A stretch of DNA of 8,629 nucleotides, taken from NCBI GenBank assembly GCA_026416755.1, contig JAOAEP010000124.1, positions 1 to 8,629 on the forward strand, written 5' to 3'. Position 1 is the stretch's first letter. Every line of letters starts with the position of its first letter. The DNA comes from a bacterium (GTDB lineage: Bacteria; Ratteibacteria; UBA8468; B48-G9; JAFGKM01). The notes beneath the pieces were generated by a model. The model searched no databases. It was given only the letters and a program-made list of their open reading frames with translations, and was not told where the DNA came from. Positions 6,268 through 8,629 of this stretch are shown piece after piece. The position numbers were made by a program, and so were the translations under genes.

Positions 6268-7873
6268 TATAAAAAAAACAATAGAAGAAAAAATAAAAAA
6301 GAATATATCCCATTTTAAAAAAGATATGAAGTTTGATGTTTTGCCAACAGAAAAAGAGGAATTTGGTGATTTTTATACAAACATATCTTTTAGGTTATCA
6401 GATAAAGAAAATCCTCCTCAAAAAATTGCTGAAATGATCAAAGATAAAATATTGCCTGATTTGAAAGGGGTAATAAAAAAAATTGAAATAAAAAATGGGT
6501 TTATTAATTTTTTTATTGATGAAAATGTGTATAGGAAGCATGTTTTAAATATTTTTCAAAATGGGAAAGAATATCTTAAAGAAGATATTGGAAATGGGAA
6601 AAAAGTTCTTATTGAATTTGTAAGTGCCAATCCTACTGGCCCACTAACGATTGCTCATGGAAGGCAAGCAGCATTTGGAGAAGCACTTTCAAGGATATTG
6701 AAGTTTTCAAATTTCAAGGTTGTGAATGAGTATTATATAAATGATGCGGGAAAACAAATGGAACTTCTTGGAGAATCATTGAAGGCAAGATATTATCAAT
6801 TAAAGGGAAAAGCTATTGAGATCCCTCAGGAAGGATATCATGGAGAGTATTTAGTAGATATTGCCAAGAAAATTCAAGATATTAAAGATGATTTAGAATT
6901 TTTTAAGGAATTTGGTTATAATGAAATTCTAAAAGATATAAAAGAAGATTTAGAGAAATTTGGAGTTTTTTTTAATAATTGGGTTAGAGAAAGTGATTTT
7001 ATAAAGAATAATGATGTAGAAAAAATTGTTAAATTTTTGAAAGAAAAAGGATTGATTTACCAAAAAGATGGGAGTTGGTGGTTTAAAAGTTCTATCTTTG
7101 GAGATGATAAAGATAGAGTTGTTATTAAAAGTGATGGTAGTTTTACATATCTTGCTACAGATATTGCTTATCATAAATATAAAATAGAAAGAGGTTTTGA
7201 TATTATTATAAATATAGTTGGACCCGACCATCATGGATATATTCCTAGATTAAAAGCAGTAGTGAAATCACTGGGATTTAATTTAGAGAATTTCGTAGTT
7301 TTAATCGTTCAACTTACAACTTTATACAGAGGGAAAGAAAAAATATCTATGTCTACAAGAAAGGGACAATTTATAACACTTAAAGATTTGATTAAAGAAA
7401 TAGGTCCTGATGCTTCAAAATTTTTCTTTTTATTCAGAAAAATAGATAGTCATCTTGATTTTGATATTGAAATTGCAAAAAAACAAACAACTGAAAATCC
7501 TATTTTTTATCTTCAATATGCCTACGTTAGATTGAAACATGTAATTGAATTTGCAAAAGAAAAAGGATATGAAATAGAAAAAATTGAAGATAAAACAGAA
7601 ATATTGAAAGAGAAAGAAGAAATTGAATTGATGAGAAAAATTTGGGTTTTTAATGATGTTATAGAAGGAGTTGTTAAAAACTATGGAGTTCACTTACTTG
7701 CAGAATATTTACTTGATATATCTAAAAAGTTCCATTCGTATTATCAGAAATTTAGAATTGTTAGTGAAAACAGGGATTTGACTGAAGCAAGATTGATTTT
7801 AACAAAGTCACTTTTAACCATTTTTGAAACTTCTCTCTATCTTTTAAATATCTCTCTTCCAGAAAAAATGTAA
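6257..7873 (+). CDS. argS: Arginyl-tRNA synthetase
   Basis: A class I aminoacyl-tRNA synthetase that charges tRNA-Arg in the cytosol; 538 residues, near the usual bacterial length. Domains in order: N-terminal Add-1 domain (about 1-90, with EFGDFYTNISF); Rossmann catalytic core opening with SANPTGPL (123-130) and the HIGH-equivalent TIAHGR (131-136), where the first His is Thr; FTYLATDIAYH (296-306); the KMSK-equivalent MSTRKG (365-370); then a C-terminal DALR anticodon-binding domain from about 415 (YLQYAYVRL), ending with the usual LNISLPEKM. Start ATG 6257 lies inside rbfA (11-nt overlap) and is preceded by AAGAGAAGAAA, a weak ribosome site, so translation is probably coupled to rbfA. Upstream Met codons are lacking in this frame and the N-terminus is of normal length. 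A weak terminator-like element follows the stop. Confidence 0.97.
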   Translation: MKIDIKKTIEEKIKKNISHFKKDMKFDVLPTEKEEFGDFYTNISFRLSDKENPPQKIAEMIKDKILPDLKGVIKKIEIKNGFINFFIDENVYRKHVLNIFQNGKEYLKEDIGNGKKVLIEFVSANPTGPLTIAHGRQAAFGEALSRILKFSNFKVVNEYYINDAGKQMELLGESLKARYYQLKGKAIEIPQEGYHGEYLVDIAKKIQDIKDDLEFFKEFGYNEILKDIKEDLEKFGVFFNNWVRESDFIKNNDVEKIVKFLKEKGLIYQKDGSWWFKSSIFGDDKDRVVIKSDGSFTYLATDIAYHKYKIERGFDIIINIVGPDHHGYIPRLKAVVKSLGFNLENFVVLIVQLTTLYRGKEKISMSTRKGQFITLKDLIKEIGPDASKFFFLFRKIDSHLDFDIEIAKKQTTENPIFYLQYAYVRLKHVIEFAKEKGYEIEKIEDKTEILKEKEEIELMRKIWVFNDVIEGVVKNYGVHLLAEYLLDISKKFHSYYQKFRIVSENRDLTEARLILTKSLLTIFETSLYLLNISLPEKM

Positions 7874-7881
7874 TTTACTTT

Positions 7882-7913
7882 AAGTCCACAAAAATGTTAA
7901 TACTTATTTTTTT
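7882..7913 (+). terminator. Weak terminator-like hairpin and T-run after argS
   Basis: In the 38-nt gap between the convergent argS and moeA-type genes, AAGT (7882-7885) can pair with ACTT (7902-7905) and inside it ACA can pair with TGT around an AAAA loop, with unpaired bases between. Seven T residues follow (7907-7913). The stem is short, AT-rich and interrupted, so it would be unstable; only the T-run and the position favour a terminator. There is no better candidate at this junction. Confidence 0.2.
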
Positions 7914-8629
7914 ACCTGTATATCTCAACAATTACCTTTTCACCTTTTTTTATTTTTTCACCTTTTTTTAAAAATAAAAGTCCATTTGTTTCTGTTATTG
8001 ATGTGAAAACACCTGATTTTTGTTTCATATGGGGAATTATAAAATTTTCTCCATTTTCAACTTTCAAAATTACTCTTAGGAATTCGTCTCTATCTCCTTT
8101 ATTTTCTATATCTTCTTTTAATATTCCTATTATCTTAAACCTTTCAAAATTTCTAGCCCCTTGCATTTTTAAAATGGAAGGTCTAACCAAATTTTCAAAA
8201 TTAATATAAGTTGAGACAGGATATCCTGGAAGTCCAAAAATTAAAGTATTTTCTTTTTTCCCAAAAAAAGTTGGTTTTCCTGGTTTTACAGCGATTTTCC
8301 AAAATTTCATTTCAATTCCAATTTCTTTAAAAACATCAACAACAAAATCATATTTCCCTTCACTAACACCACCCGATAAAATTAAGATATCCTTTTTTTT
8401 CATTAACCCTTTTTCAATATATTTTTTTAATGAATTTTTATTATCCTTTGCTATACCTATAATTTCAGGCAACCCCCCATATTTTAAAACAAGACCATAA
8501 ATAGAATAAGAATTACAATCATAAATTTCACCTTCTTTAATCTTATATCCTATTTTTTTTACTTCATCACCTGTTGCAATAATTCCTACTTTTGGCTTTT
8601 TATAAACTAAAACTTCTTTTATCCCACAG
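7912..8629 (-). CDS. moeA: Molybdopterin molybdenumtransferase MoeA-like (N-terminus cut by window edge)
   Basis: The C-terminal 238 residues are visible; the frame stays open to the right edge, so the start lies outside. MoeA inserts molybdate into adenylylated molybdopterin, making molybdenum cofactor. Seen, in visible-residue numbers: ATGDEV (18-23), EIYDCNS (34-40), GGLPEIIG (51-58), the MPT-binding-domain motif SGGVSEGKYDF (85-95), VKPGKPTFFG (114-123), GLPGYP (132-137), FENLVRPSILKM (144-155), then a C-terminal beta domain (about 164-238) with DEFLRV and SGVFTSITETNGLLFL. The leucine at visible residue 53 is a TTG codon and should not be mistaken for the start. MoeA normally has GLPGNP; Tyr replaces Asn here. 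MoeA paralogues specialised for tungsten or in molybdenum-free pathways exist, so the metal is not certain. No other cofactor gene is in the window. It ends convergently with argS. Confidence 0.93.
   Translation of the reverse strand, partial: CGIKEVLVYKKPKVGIIATGDEVKKIGYKIKEGEIYDCNSYSIYGLVLKYGGLPEIIGIAKDNKNSLKKYIEKGLMKKKDILILSGGVSEGKYDFVVDVFKEIGIEMKFWKIAVKPGKPTFFGKKENTLIFGLPGYPVSTYINFENLVRPSILKMQGARNFERFKIIGILKEDIENKGDRDEFLRVILKVENGENFIIPHMKQKSGVFTSITETNGLLFLKKGEKIKKGEKVIVEIYR

Noticed and set aside
6950..7693. Two open frames of 94 and 87 codons on the minus strand inside argS
   Set aside because: Both are antisense to argS, Phe/Asn/Ile-rich, and show no motif or ribosome site.
8003..8209. 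68-codon plus-strand open frame inside the moeA-type gene
   Set aside because: It is antisense to the conserved C-terminal part of MoeA and lacks any family signature.
8470..8472. TTG at 8472 as the true start of the MoeA-like protein
   Set aside because: The frame is open upstream to the window edge and encodes conserved MoeA motifs (TGDEV, IYDCNS), so this codon is an internal leucine.

Overview
The window is 8.6 kb of strongly AT-rich, densely packed bacterial chromosome. It is almost entirely housekeeping genes. Stop codons behave normally, and at least one gene has a textbook Shine-Dalgarno sequence (AAAGGAGG). I see no phage, insertion sequence, CRISPR array, tRNA or rRNA. The lineage cannot be fixed from sequence alone. 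The ArgS signature region (GPLTIAHGRQAAFG) and the gene order remind me of uncultivated, Omnitrophota-like bacteria, but that is an impression only.

Layout, left to right. (1) Positions 1-408, minus strand: N-terminal part of a glyoxalase II-type metallo-beta-lactamase-fold hydrolase, cut by the window edge. (2) 444-2057, plus: a polytopic GT-C-type glycosyltransferase-like membrane protein, divergent from the hydrolase and overlapping rimO tail to tail at the stop codons. (3) About 5824 down to 2054, minus: a tight ftsK - short rodZ-like - rimO operon, with a 23-nt overlap at the first junction and an ATGA overlap at the second. (4) 5825-5919: a compact divergent control region with two back-to-back sigma-70-like promoters and a 12-bp palindrome. 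(5) 5920-7873, plus: rbfA - argS, overlapping by 11 nt. (6) 7912-8629, minus: C-terminal part of a MoeA-type molybdenum cofactor enzyme, cut by the right edge.

How the genes relate: FtsK (chromosome translocation at the septum) and the RodZ-like protein (cell shape) share a transcript with RimO (S12 methylthiolation). The divergent transcript carries RbfA (30S maturation) and ArgS (arginyl-tRNA charging). The roughly 95-bp divergent region therefore probably sets expression of both a division/shape operon and a translation operon.

I found no new multi-gene system. The most interesting signal is that rbfA appears to start at an AUU codon placed 5 nt after the only perfect Shine-Dalgarno sequence in the window. 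That start restores the conserved N-terminus of the family, which the first conventional start codon (GTG) would lose. Next in interest are a predicted leaderless ftsK mRNA and a RodZ-like protein with no periplasmic domain.
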